Of a stretch of 64,000 nucleotides of DNA, positions 1-8,281 are shown piece by piece; positions within the stretch are counted from its first letter, which is position 1; each line of letters opens with the position of its first letter. The translations under genes and the position numbers were made by a program. Under the pieces are notes generated by a model that saw only the letters and a program-made list of their open reading frames with translations, was not told the DNA's origin and did no database searches. Source of the DNA: Villigracilis sp024434165 (GTDB lineage Bacteria; Chloroflexota; Anaerolineae; Anaerolineales; Villigracilaceae). The DNA lies in assembly GCA_030263665.1 (NCBI GenBank), contig SZPK01000002.1, positions 1 through 64,000 on the forward strand, given 5' to 3'.

Positions 1-27
1 GTTTTTAGAAAACAAATTCCTGCTCAT

Positions 28-75
28 GCCGCCGTCCTCGGCGGCGGGGACGCCGCCGGGAGCGTATTTTTGTAA
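28..75. other. GC-rich hairpin region, possible terminator of an upstream gene
   Basis: Two pairings share the same middle arm. Bases 28-34 can pair with 39-45 (loop 35-38), or bases 39-46 can pair with 51-58 (loop 47-50). A T-run follows at 67-71. The second hairpin followed by the T-run resembles a terminator for a gene left of the window. The mutual exclusivity could also be an accident of a GCC/GGC-rich stretch. Confidence 0.35.
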
Positions 76-122
76 AATTTATTTCGACCGACTACTTACA
101 AGGTGCGGTCAAGAGGACGTTG

Positions 123-128
123 TATAAT
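123..128 (+). promoter_or_regulatory. -10 box of the VOC-fold gene
   Basis: A perfect TATAAT lies 50 nt upstream of the preferred ATG of the next gene. No good -35 is visible at 17 nt; a TTACAA at 96-101 is too far (21 nt). Confidence 0.45.
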
Positions 129-178
129 ACCCACAGCACGACCCTTCCGTTCCTGTTTTGCCAACACAAGAACACGCC

Positions 179-580
179 ATGAAATCACTTTCAGTAATCA
201 AACCCCATTTCATCCTCTACATCAAAGACCAAACCCGCAGCACAGAGTTTTACACGCGCGTGCTGGGTCGTGAGCCGTCCCTCAACGCTCCCGGTATGAC
301 AGAATTCAACCTGTCCGAATCCTGTGTGCTGGGATTAATGCCCGAAGCGGGCATCAGACGCCTGCTTGGAGATCGTCTCCCCGATCCCGCGCAAGCGGCG
401 GGCGTTCCGCGCTCTGAAATCTATTTGTACGTCGAGAATCCCGGCGAATATCATCGCCGCGCGCTCGAAGCGGGCGCCTTCGAACTGAGCGGACTCGCAG
501 AACGCGATTGGGGCGACCGCGCCGCGTACAGTCTCGACCTGGATGGTCATGTGCTGGCGTTCGCGGAGAAATTGGGTTAG
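179..580 (+). CDS. VOC (glyoxalase/bleomycin-resistance fold) family protein
   Basis: This encodes a 133-residue protein of the vicinal-oxygen-chelate fold. The N-terminus (KPHFILYIKDQTRSTEFYTR) is the beta-alpha start typical of the family. The C-terminal part (GDRAAYSLDLDGHVLAFAEK) matches the usual 'yf.DPdGH.le.ae' end with a metal-ligand-like His next to DLDG. Length and layout fit a single-module VOC protein working as a dimer. The reading frame can start at a TTG at 158, but the ATG at 179 matches family N-termini. It stands alone between a TATAAT box and the convergent LysR gene. The substrate cannot be told from sequence: a small-molecule lyase, dioxygenase or binding protein are all possible. 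Confidence 0.75.
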   Translation: MKSLSVIKPHFILYIKDQTRSTEFYTRVLGREPSLNAPGMTEFNLSESCVLGLMPEAGIRRLLGDRLPDPAQAAGVPRSEIYLYVENPGEYHRRALEAGAFELSGLAERDWGDRAAYSLDLDGHVLAFAEKLG

Positions 581-630
581 CGCGTTCGCAACGCAAGGAT
601 CATTTGCGGGGGCAAACTTCCGCTGGAGTT

Positions 631-1575
631 TTACTTCACTGAAAAGTTGACGAGGCTGTCCCAGATTTCCGTGTTGATCTGCTCGCGCCGGGATTGTGCA
701 AACTGCCAGAACAGCGATTGCGCCCTGGTCAACGGGCGGTTCAAGGTGCGGGCAATATATACCGTGCGGCTGAGGGTCAGCCCCTGCATTTCCACTTTTT
801 TGATGCGCCCAAAAGCAAGTCCGCGCGCCGCGACCATCTCGGAAACAAAGGCGATCCCCACGCCGCGCTCCACCGCCATTTCAATCGCCTCCGGGTTGCC
901 AAGTTCCATAACGACCTTCAACATATCCGGCGTGATCCCGTAATTCTTCAAGCCGTGCATCACGGTCTCGCACGTGCCGGACATTTCCTCGCGCAGGATG
1001 ACGGGCTGGTCCAGAAGGTCATCGGGCGTCGCCTTGCCGTACATTGCCCAGGGATGATTCACGGGAACGATCAGGATGATCCGGTCATCGAACAACGGCT
1101 GGCATTCCAGGTCGCGGTGTTCGAACATCTTGCTGGTCACGCCCAGCGGAATGGTGTGGTTGAGCATGCGGTCATAGACGTTTTCCCGTCCCATCACCTT
1201 GACGCGCGGATGAACCGCCGGGTACTGCTCCTGAAACCCCGAAAGCAGGGCGGGCAGCAAATACTTCCCTGCCGAAGTGGAACAGCCGATCAGCAGTTCG
1301 CCCCCGACCTGGTTGCGAATCTCTTCAAAACCGTCTTCCAGCATGCGCGCGGCTCGCAGCACCTCCTGAACCATCGGCAGAATGATCTGTCCCGTTTCGC
1401 TCAGTTCCACGATGCGTCCGCGGCGGACGAACAACTCCACGCCATACGCCCGTTCCATGGACTGGATGTTCTGGCTCACAGCGGACTGTGAGAGGTGCAG
1501 CCGCTTTGCCGCGTTGCTGAAGTTCTTCTCTTCCGCTGCGGCAAGAAAGACCTGCAAGGTTGAAAGTTCCACCAT
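631..1575 (-). CDS. LysR-family transcriptional regulator
   Basis: The frame extends to 1620, but the ATG at 1575 gives the canonical LysR beginning (VELSTLQVFLAAAEEKNFSN) and 314 residues, the usual length. The winged helix-turn-helix lies in the first 60 residues, with AAKRLHLSQSAVSQNIQSME as recognition region. The rest is the two-lobed periplasmic-binding-protein-like effector domain (LLIGCSTSAGKYLLPALL onward), closest in feel to the CysL/CbbR branch. It lies downstream of the haem cytochrome and rhodanese genes on the same strand, separated by a strong hairpin. It may therefore have its own promoter and control those sulfur/redox genes; this is inferred from position only. The effector is unknown. 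Confidence 0.88.
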   Translation of the reverse strand: MVELSTLQVFLAAAEEKNFSNAAKRLHLSQSAVSQNIQSMERAYGVELFVRRGRIVELSETGQIILPMVQEVLRAARMLEDGFEEIRNQVGGELLIGCSTSAGKYLLPALLSGFQEQYPAVHPRVKVMGRENVYDRMLNHTIPLGVTSKMFEHRDLECQPLFDDRIILIVPVNHPWAMYGKATPDDLLDQPVILREEMSGTCETVMHGLKNYGITPDMLKVVMELGNPEAIEMAVERGVGIAFVSEMVAARGLAFGRIKKVEMQGLTLSRTVYIARTLNRPLTRAQSLFWQFAQSRREQINTEIWDSLVNFSVK

Positions 1576-1702
1576 ACGCTTATCCCTGTTCCATAAGAGT
1601 TCGTTATAAACACCCTGCATAAGATAAGCCTTTCTGATAAGCCGTGCCAGTGAAGATCGTCAACAAATCCCTGTTACGGCATGGGGGGATCGCCCTATAA
1701 TG

Positions 1703-1735
1703 ATCCTGCCTGCGAGTTTCTCTCGCAGGCAGGAT
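1703..1735 (-). terminator. Strong hairpin downstream of the rhodanese gene
   Basis: A perfect 14-bp stem (1703-1716 with 1722-1735, loop 1717-1721) lies 26 bases past the rhodanese stop and before the LysR start. There is no T-run on the minus strand after it, so it may be a processing or Rho-assisted terminator, or an operator-like palindrome. Confidence 0.5.
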
Positions 1736-1760
1736 TGTCACCGATGATTCCCCAACCGGT

Positions 1761-3482
1761 TTATTTGACGACGGGCAGTTCAGCCGCGATCCAGCCATTC
1801 AAACCGCCAGCCAAATTGCGGACATTGGTATAGCCCAGGAATTGCAGGTACATCATCACCATCGCGCCGCGATGACCGGAAGCGCACGTCACCACAATGA
1901 GCGCCGCCTTATCGGCTGGCAGTTGGGCAAGGCTGGCAGGCACATCATTGACCGGGACCAGCACCGAACCTTCGATATGTCCGTTCTCATCCCATTCGGT
2001 CTGCGAGCGGACATCGAGGATGAAGGGAACGGTTCCGCCGACGATTTCAGTGTTCAGATCAGCCGGTTTGACGGTATTGAAGCCATCGGGCAGTGCGGCG
2101 AGGTAAGCATCGAGAACTGCAAGCCGGTCGGCATCCACCTCGGGCATGGCGCCAGCGGTTGGCGCGGCAGGAACGCCCATCTCCAGCGGAAATTCCGCCT
2201 TGACCCAGCCGTTGATCCCGCCGGCGAGGTTTACCACATCGGTATATCCGAGCAGGCGAAGCGCCATCATACCCAGCGCGCCGCGATGCCCGGACGCGCA
2301 CGTGATGACAATCTTCTCGTCCTTGCCGGGGAGTTTATCCAGGTTCTGAAGCAGTTCGCGGATCGGGATGTTGACAGAGCCGGCGATGTAGCCGCCGGCT
2401 TCGATTTCGGAGGCTTCACGGACATCCACAATGAAAGGCGGGGTTTCGGCAAGCAGTTCATTGAGCTTATCGCCCTTGATGGTGTAATAACCGGCATCCG
2501 CAGGCAGCCCGGCAATGAAAGCGCCCATCTCGGAGGTCAAGCCAGCCACCGGCAGACCGGCTGCCTTCCAGCCGTTGAGCCCGCCGGCAAGGTTGACGAC
2601 ATCCGTGTAGCCCATCATGCGCAGCGCCATCATGATAATACTGCCGCGATGGCCGGAGGCGCACAGGATGACAATGCGGGAGTCTTTATCCTGCGGAATT
2701 TGGTCGAGGGCGGCGAAGAAATCGGTGAACGGGACGTTGACCGAGCCTTCGATATATCCGTCCTTGTCCCACTCGGCTTTGGTGCGCACGTCAATGATCG
2801 TGGGCATCTCGGAGCCAGCCAGCTCTTCCGCCAGCGCATCCGTTTTGATAGAGTAATAGCCTTCGGGCAGGCTGGCGAGAAAATCGTTCAACAACTCATA
2901 CAGCGCCTGATCTTCGATCATGGCAGCGCTGATCGCAGCCGGAGCCTCGGGCATGGACCCCGTCACCACAGGCAGTTCGGCTTTTTTCCATGCATTCACG
3001 CCGCCAGCCAGGTTACGGACGTTGGTGTACCCCAACAGCCGGAGCGCGGACATCACCATCCCGCCGCGGTGGCCGGAGGCGCAGGTCACAACAATCGGCT
3101 CGTCGAGACCCGGAAGTTTATCCAGGTTGGAAAGCACTTCGCGCACCGGAATGTTGACCGAACCTTCGATATAACCGTCTTTTTCTAATTCGGCAGGTTC
3201 GCGCACATCCAGAAGGAACGGAGGGGTATCCGCCAGTTCTTCATTGAGCGACGATACTTTCACCGTGCCGTAACCCTTGTCGGCGGGGAGGGATGCGACG
3301 AGTTCCGTAAACAGCGCCAGCGCATCGGGACCCGTTTCAACGACGGGTTCCTCGGTCACAACTTCTTCGACCACCGGGGCTTCCGTCGCTTCGGCAACGG
3401 GTTCGGCTGGGGTTCCGCACGCGCCCAAAATCAGACTGAGCGCCAGGAACAGGGCAAATAACATTCGAAACTTTCTAGACAT
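1761..3482 (-). CDS. Lipoprotein with four tandem rhodanese domains
   Basis: This 573-residue protein has a lipoprotein signal peptide (hydrophobic residues 8-20, lipobox LGAC with Cys22) and a Pro/Glu/Thr linker, so it should sit on the outer face of the membrane. Four rhodanese-like domains follow. Each has a substrate-domain start (DVR...) and an identical active-site loop CASGHRG, with catalytic Cys134, Cys274, Cys395 and Cys533. Each ends in a conserved NLAGG-W motif. All four cysteines are kept, so all domains could carry persulfide. It follows the multihaem cytochrome gene with a 43-nt gap, suggesting a shared transcript and a role in extracytoplasmic sulfur transfer or sulfane-sulfur oxidation. 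A structural sulfur-binding role is also possible. Confidence 0.85.
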   Translation of the reverse strand: MSRKFRMLFALFLALSLILGACGTPAEPVAEATEAPVVEEVVTEEPVVETGPDALALFTELVASLPADKGYGTVKVSSLNEELADTPPFLLDVREPAELEKDGYIEGSVNIPVREVLSNLDKLPGLDEPIVVTCASGHRGGMVMSALRLLGYTNVRNLAGGVNAWKKAELPVVTGSMPEAPAAISAAMIEDQALYELLNDFLASLPEGYYSIKTDALAEELAGSEMPTIIDVRTKAEWDKDGYIEGSVNVPFTDFFAALDQIPQDKDSRIVILCASGHRGSIIMMALRMMGYTDVVNLAGGLNGWKAAGLPVAGLTSEMGAFIAGLPADAGYYTIKGDKLNELLAETPPFIVDVREASEIEAGGYIAGSVNIPIRELLQNLDKLPGKDEKIVITCASGHRGALGMMALRLLGYTDVVNLAGGINGWVKAEFPLEMGVPAAPTAGAMPEVDADRLAVLDAYLAALPDGFNTVKPADLNTEIVGGTVPFILDVRSQTEWDENGHIEGSVLVPVNDVPASLAQLPADKAALIVVTCASGHRGAMVMMYLQFLGYTNVRNLAGGLNGWIAAELPVVK

Positions 3483-3525
3483 TGTCTTCTCCTGGTTCGA
3501 TTGAAGATAGGTTTATCAAGCGCCG

Positions 3526-5043
3526 CTACGGCAGCTTGTGACATCCAGAGCAACCATCATCCGTGTATCCGGCATGGTCTTCGGGGCTGGGGGGCGAATT
3601 GCGTATCCCCTTGGCATGACAGGCAGCGCATGAATTCGTCAGCAGATCGGCATGGTTTGCGGGTTGAGGCATCGCCGCGCGATACAACTCGACCGGAGCA
3701 GGAATCATGTTGACGATCACCGTCTGGTTTGCGTTCAGTTCCTCCGGCTTCACCTTGTCAGCCGTCAGGAAGATTTCCGGGTTGTTGTGACACGCCTCGC
3801 AGGAAGCGTTCTGCGGCGTGAATCGTTGAATGTTGTGCGGCGCGGCATAGACCCAGGTGGGAAGCGCGTCGAAATCCGGCAGAAGGTTCTCCCCGTAGAA
3901 TTCGTAGCCGGTCGGCGCGGCGGGAACATGCCGTACGGGAACATATTCATACGGGCGGTCTTCGCTTTGAATGGGGTTGCGCCCGATATAGAACGTCATG
4001 TACGTCGCTTCCGTCTCGAAGAATGGGGCTCCACTGGTCTTGCTGATCGCCACATGACAGCCGTCGCAACTGGTGTAGGTGATGGAATGACACACCTGAC
4101 AGGAAAGCGTATCCCCGTGCTGGGCGTGCATCTCGATGCCATCCGCTCCGTCAACGGTCTCTGCGTGACAATCCACACATTTCGGGTCTTCGGGACCGCT
4201 CAGGCGGTGGTTCACAGCCATCTCAGCGTCCGGCGTCCCGTGCAAATCCGCGCCTTCATGGCACTTCACACAATTCATGCGCGCTTCGCGGAAATGCACA
4301 TCGCCGGAAAAGCCCTCGTTCTTTCCCAGAAACTCGTTGCCGACCCGGCTTCCATGACAAGCCGTACACGAACGGGTCATCGGGGGCGTTTTCTCGAACA
4401 CATGCCCGCTGAACAACCCGCCGCCCACGTTCCCCGGCTGGGCGACATGACACTCGCCGCACGTCGTATGGCAGGTGGCGCAATGATTGTTAAACATCTT
4501 ATTCAATGCCGGGTGATTTTCCGGGATGCCGCCCGAACGCGTGTTTATGACTGTCCAGTATCCCGCCTGCGTATTGTGCAGGCTGTTCGGATATGCAGCA
4601 GTCTCTTTTTCATGACATTCGGCGCAATACACCTCAGGCTGCGCGCTGGGGCTAGAAACCAGGCCGGTGTGCGCCTCGTCCTTGTTCGACGAATTCACCC
4701 CCGCATGACACTCGATGCAGGTCAATTCACCGTGGTCGGTGGGCAGGAACGCCTCCGCATCCACAAGCACTTTCTCCCAGGGCTCCAACGGAGCCACCTC
4801 GCCCCCTCAGCCAACCCCTTTGGATTCTGACTCTCCCGCTTTTACCACCGGTTCTGCGGTATCAATCAGACGTTGTTTATCCGTATGGCAAGCCAGGCAC
4901 TCCCCCGCCTCGGGCGCAGACGCGGTAACTGGCGCCGTTTCCGTCGGGTTTTGCGCCGCGGAAAGCGCCTTTCCGCCGGTCGAACACGATGTCAGAATCA
5001 GCCCGAACGTAATCCATGAAGCCGTAATGTACCTTCTCTGCAT
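3526..5043 (-). CDS. Multihaem (13 CXXCH) cytochrome c lipoprotein, interrupted by one in-frame TGA
   Basis: Two open segments in the same frame (3526-4806 and 4810-5043) are separated only by a TGA codon at 4807-4809. The N-terminal part starts at ATG 5043 (or 5055) with a short signal peptide ending in the lipobox LTSC and contains one haem site (CLACH). The C-terminal part holds twelve more CXXCH sites (CIECH, CAECH, CATCH, CGECH, CTACH, CVKCH, CVDCH, CQVCH, CDGCH, CEACH, CAACH, CSGCH). The product would be an extracytoplasmic electron carrier or reductase subunit. The C-terminal segment alone has no export signal, so it only makes sense joined to the first. The codon could be a nonsense mutation of TGG, a sequencing error, or a recoded stop. 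A 6-bp hairpin lies just after it. Confidence 0.8.
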
Positions 5044-5237
5044 GTGCCTCTCCATTTTGTGAAATATGTCACAAAATGGATTTTATATTATTCCCCCATG
5101 CGCGGAAGTGATAAAGATAATATTCAGGTATTCGATTTGCTTATAAGCACATATAACCGATGCACACAGCACCCTTCTGTTCATTTCTCCTGGCAAAGGG
5201 AGTCCCCGACGCAGGATGTACCAGCCCCACCAATTTG

Positions 5238-5308
5238 CACGCAAAACATGTCAGGCAGTTTGCTCGCTGCGCCGTACCACTGCGCTGCGCTTTCCCGCGC
5301 AGCGCAGA
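5238..5308. repeat. Dispersed repeat copy A (conserved block plus variable hairpin)
   Basis: The block at about 5238-5273 (core ATGTCAGGCAGTTTGCTC) recurs at about 25434-25470 between fabF and rplS. In both copies it is followed at once by a GC-rich hairpin of different sequence (here about 5280-5290 with 5298-5308). It is an intergenic repeat of unknown role. Confidence 0.6.
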
Positions 5309-5325
5309 GTTCCATCTCAAAAAGG

Positions 5326-5331
5326 TATAAT
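5326..5331 (+). promoter_or_regulatory. -10 box of the histidine kinase gene
   Basis: A perfect TATAAT ends 12 nt before the kinase ATG at 5344, so the transcript would have a leader of only about 5-7 nt. Upstream, a GC-rich inverted repeat (5280-5308) follows a dispersed repeat shared with 25.4 kb. Confidence 0.6.
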
Positions 5332-5343
5332 GAATCCGCAAAC

Positions 5344-6798
5344 ATGCGGATTTCAAACCTGTTTTCCCGCTCGTCCAGGTATGTTTTTGCCCTCGGGTTC
5401 ATCGCGTTTGTCACGGCGCTCCTGTTTCCTTTGCGGGGGGCGCTCGATAAGGCGGTGGTGGCACTCATCTATTTGATTCCGCTTGGGTTGATCACCGCTT
5501 TTTGGGGGCTGGGACCGGGCATTACCGGCGCGCTGGCGACGTTCCTGATCTTCAATTATTTTTTTATCCCGCCGTATTACAGATTCGCCGTCCACCAGCC
5601 CACCGACGTGGTGATTCTGGTCATCTTTTTGATCGTGGCGATCGCCATCAGCCAGTTGGTCGGGCGCATGCAAGCCGGTCTCGCAGCGGCAACGGCGCGC
5701 GAGCGCGAAGCGACCCAACTCTACGAACTCAGCACGGCGCTGGCAGGCTTGCACGACGGGCATACAATCGTGGAAATCCTTGCCCGGCAGGTGCGGGAAG
5801 TATCGCAGTGTGAAGCCGTGGAGTTGAACATCGCCGGGGCGGATTCCCTTGTCTTCCGCCTGCCGGATCACGCTCCCCCGCAGCGCCCGCCGGAGTGGAT
5901 TTTTCCCATCCAGGTGGCGCGCGGCGCTCTCGGGGAGATTCGGCTTTGGAAGGCGGAACCAGCCCTGACGTCTGGCAAGAGGCGTTTGCTGCAAACGTTC
6001 GCCAGCCAGGGCGCATTGGCGCTCGAACGGGCGCGTCTTGCAAAGGCGGAGTCGCGGGCAAGAATCCTCGAAGAAAGCGACCGGTTGAAATCCGCGATCC
6101 TGTCGTCCGTCTCCCACGAATTGCGCACGCCGCTTTCCACCATCAAAGCGGCGGCTTCGAGTTTGAGGAGCAATGAGGTTGGCTGGGATTCGGCCGCGCG
6201 CGCCGAGTTGATCGCCGCGATTGACGACGAAGCCGACCATTTGAACATACTCGTGGGCAACCTGCTCGATATGTCACGCATCGAGGCAGGCGTGCTGAAG
6301 CCGAAGCGCGATTGGAATATCCTGCCGGAGATCGTCGAGAGTGTGCTGGCGCGCATGAAACACCTGGCGGGCAGGCATCACATCGAAGTGGATGTGCCGG
6401 AAAGCCTGCCGCTCGTGCCGGTGGACTACGTTCAAATGGAACAGGTTTTTACGAATTTGTTAAGCAACAGCATAAAATACGCCCCGGAAAATACGCTCAT
6501 CCGCGTGCGCGCTTTCGAGGAAGGCGATTCGATTCACGTCATTGTCAGCAACCAGGGACCGCAGGTGCCGCAGGAGCATCTTGAACGCATCTTCGATAAA
6601 TTCTTCCGCCTCACCGAGACGGACCTGGTGACGGGCACCGGGCTTGGGCTTTCGATCTGCAAGGGAATTATCGAAGCGCACGGCGGGAGGCTTTGGGCGG
6701 AGAACCTGCCCGACGGGCTTGCATTCAATTTCACCTTTCCGCTGATCTGGGAGGGCGTCCCGCCTCCCCAAATGCCGATGAACACGGAGGACGAATGA
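5344..6798 (+). CDS. Membrane sensor histidine kinase (KdpD C-terminal-like)
   Basis: This 484-residue kinase starts at the ATG just after a TATAAT box; the frame is open further upstream, but those codons are non-coding in character. Residues 13-105 form four membrane helices of the DUF4118/KdpD type. A GAF-like region (about 130-230) follows, then a coiled linker and HisKA with phospho-acceptor His258 (SSVSHELRTP). The HATPase domain has an N box (NLLSNSIKYAP) and G boxes (GTGLGLSICKG). It lacks the large N-terminal KdpD and USP sensor domains. The stop overlaps the response-regulator ATG (ATGA). With a KimA-like transporter downstream, sensing of K+ or turgor is plausible but inferred. Confidence 0.88.
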   Translation: MRISNLFSRSSRYVFALGFIAFVTALLFPLRGALDKAVVALIYLIPLGLITAFWGLGPGITGALATFLIFNYFFIPPYYRFAVHQPTDVVILVIFLIVAIAISQLVGRMQAGLAAATAREREATQLYELSTALAGLHDGHTIVEILARQVREVSQCEAVELNIAGADSLVFRLPDHAPPQRPPEWIFPIQVARGALGEIRLWKAEPALTSGKRRLLQTFASQGALALERARLAKAESRARILEESDRLKSAILSSVSHELRTPLSTIKAAASSLRSNEVGWDSAARAELIAAIDDEADHLNILVGNLLDMSRIEAGVLKPKRDWNILPEIVESVLARMKHLAGRHHIEVDVPESLPLVPVDYVQMEQVFTNLLSNSIKYAPENTLIRVRAFEEGDSIHVIVSNQGPQVPQEHLERIFDKFFRLTETDLVTGTGLGLSICKGIIEAHGGRLWAENLPDGLAFNFTFPLIWEGVPPPQMPMNTEDE

Positions 6799-7493
6799 TC
6801 AACGCGCCGCACATCCTCGTCATTGACGATGAGCCGCAGATCCAGCGCGCCATCCGCACCATTCTCACCGAAAAGGGATTCAACGTGACGACCGCCAGCC
6901 GGGGCGAAGAAGGCTTGACCCTGGCGGCGGCAAACGAGCCCGATATCGTTATTCTCGACCTGGGATTGCCCGACATGGACGGCGTTGAAGTCTGCACGCG
7001 CCTGCGCGAGTGGACGCAATGTCCCATCATCATTCTCTCCGTCCGCGACAGCGAGCGCGATAAAGTGGAGGCGCTGGACAAGGGCGCGGACGACTACCTC
7101 ACCAAGCCGTTCGGCATCGAGGAACTGCTGGCGCGCGTGCGCGTGGCGCTGCGTCATTCCGCGAACAGGAGAGGTTCGACTGCGAGCAAGGTGATTCGCG
7201 CAGGAGACCTGACGATAGACCTCGCCTGGCACAGTGTCCGGCGCGGCGGCGAAGAGGTCAAACTGACCGCCACCGAATATAAACTGCTTGCCTATCTCGC
7301 CGCAAATCATGGACGTGTGCTCACCCACCAAAGTATTCTCACCCATGTTTGGGATCCCGCCGACGCCGACCACACGGAATACCTGCGCGTGTACATGCGG
7401 CAGCTGCGAAAAAAACTGGAGGTTGACCCTGAAAGCCCCCGTTTCATCATCACCGAGCCGGGAATTGGCTATCGTTTCATTGCGGATGAATAG
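6795..7493 (+). CDS. OmpR/KdpE-type response regulator
   Basis: A 232-residue two-domain regulator. The receiver has the acidic pair DD11-12, phospho-acceptor Asp55 (VILDLGLPD) and Lys104 (YLTKPFG). The C-terminal winged helix is of the OmpR class (TATEYKLLAYLAANHGRVLTH...GIGYRF). Its ATG overlaps the kinase stop by four bases, so the two are translationally coupled partners. Phosphorylated, it should bind promoters; the nearest likely target is the 7620-10249 pair. Similarity to KdpE is strong in the output domain, but no kdpFABC is present in this window. Confidence 0.9.
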   Translation: MINAPHILVIDDEPQIQRAIRTILTEKGFNVTTASRGEEGLTLAAANEPDIVILDLGLPDMDGVEVCTRLREWTQCPIIILSVRDSERDKVEALDKGADDYLTKPFGIEELLARVRVALRHSANRRGSTASKVIRAGDLTIDLAWHSVRRGGEEVKLTATEYKLLAYLAANHGRVLTHQSILTHVWDPADADHTEYLRVYMRQLRKKLEVDPESPRFIITEPGIGYRFIADE

Positions 7494-7513
7494 ACATCCG
7501 GCAAATCCTTACA

Positions 7514-7546
7514 ACGCCCTTGCAAAAGGGTGTTTTTATTTTTTCT
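7514..7546 (+). terminator. Intrinsic terminator after the two-component operon
   Basis: Arms 7514-7521 and 7526-7533 (one G-T pair, loop GCAA) are followed by a long T-rich run. It separates the regulator genes from the next transport genes. Confidence 0.75.
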
Positions 7547-7619
7547 TTATGCGTTTGCCTGAAATCTTTGTCGTCGTTTTATGTTGGGCGGATAGGATTT
7601 CGTTGTCCATGAGGCAGCC

Positions 7620-8261
7620 ATGAAAAAACTTGATACACATTCCCCCGATTTTGCAATCACTCCCGCATCCTTCCCGGACCTTCAGCCTGCATCCCGTTTG
7701 ATTGTGCTTGTGCCCGAACTCGAGGCGGATGCCGCCATTGCGGCGGGAAAAATCCGCGAGGCAGCAAAGGCTCTCGAAAGCCGGGTCCAGCTGCTCGGTC
7801 TGAGCAGGGATGCGGCGCACGAGCCTGGCATCCGCAGGCAATTGGTGACCTTATCCGCCATGATCGAAGACCCGGCCATCTTCGTCGAATCGAAAGTGGA
7901 AATTGGAACCAACTGGCTGAACGCCCTGCGCCCCTACTGGCGTCCCGGCGATGTGATCGTTTGCTTTGCCGGACAGCGTTCGGGCGTTGGAAACAAGCCT
8001 CTCGATCAATTGCTGGCGTCGAACTTGAATGCCGCGATCTACGTGCTTTCCGGCGTTTCCCAGCAAAAAGAGAATGTACTTCCCTCCTGGATGTCGAGAG
8101 CCCTGGCATGGACCGGTTCGATTGGTCTCATCCTGGGCTTCTTCTGGCTGCAAGCCAGAATCATCCAAACGCCTTCGAACTGGCTGCATACCGCATTGCT
8201 GTACGCCTCGCTGCTCGCCGAAGGCGGAGCAATATGGATATGGAACACCCTGTTTAGTTAA
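7620..8261 (+). CDS. Conserved hypothetical protein with two C-terminal membrane helices
   Basis: This 213-residue protein starts at an ATG with a GAGG Shine-Dalgarno-like stretch. Residues 1-155 are soluble, with an alternating pattern (SRLIVLVPEL, GDVIVCFAGQ, NAAIYVLSG) resembling a Rossmann or USP-like alpha/beta domain. Residues about 163-180 and 190-208 are hydrophobic helices. No catalytic motif is visible. It lies 20 bases before the KimA-like gene on the same strand, and the USP-like fold would suit a regulatory partner of that transporter. I do not recognise the family, so the function is inferred from context only. Confidence 0.6.
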   Translation: MKKLDTHSPDFAITPASFPDLQPASRLIVLVPELEADAAIAAGKIREAAKALESRVQLLGLSRDAAHEPGIRRQLVTLSAMIEDPAIFVESKVEIGTNWLNALRPYWRPGDVIVCFAGQRSGVGNKPLDQLLASNLNAAIYVLSGVSQQKENVLPSWMSRALAWTGSIGLILGFFWLQARIIQTPSNWLHTALLYASLLAEGGAIWIWNTLFS

Positions 8262-8281
8262 CCGAAGAAAAGCCAAAATAT

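Noticed and set aside
1842..3188. Long open frame opposite the rhodanese gene (448 codons)
   Set aside because: It is a shadow caused by the four rhodanese repeats and high GC; the antisense protein has no recognisable domain.
4807..4809. Genetic code change with TGA read as Trp
   Set aside because: TGA is used as the normal stop in many genes here (for example the overlapping ATGA junctions), and Trp is encoded by TGG throughout.
3652..4830. Long open frame opposite the cytochrome gene
   Set aside because: The minus strand has twelve CXXCH motifs in frame; the plus-strand frame has no features.
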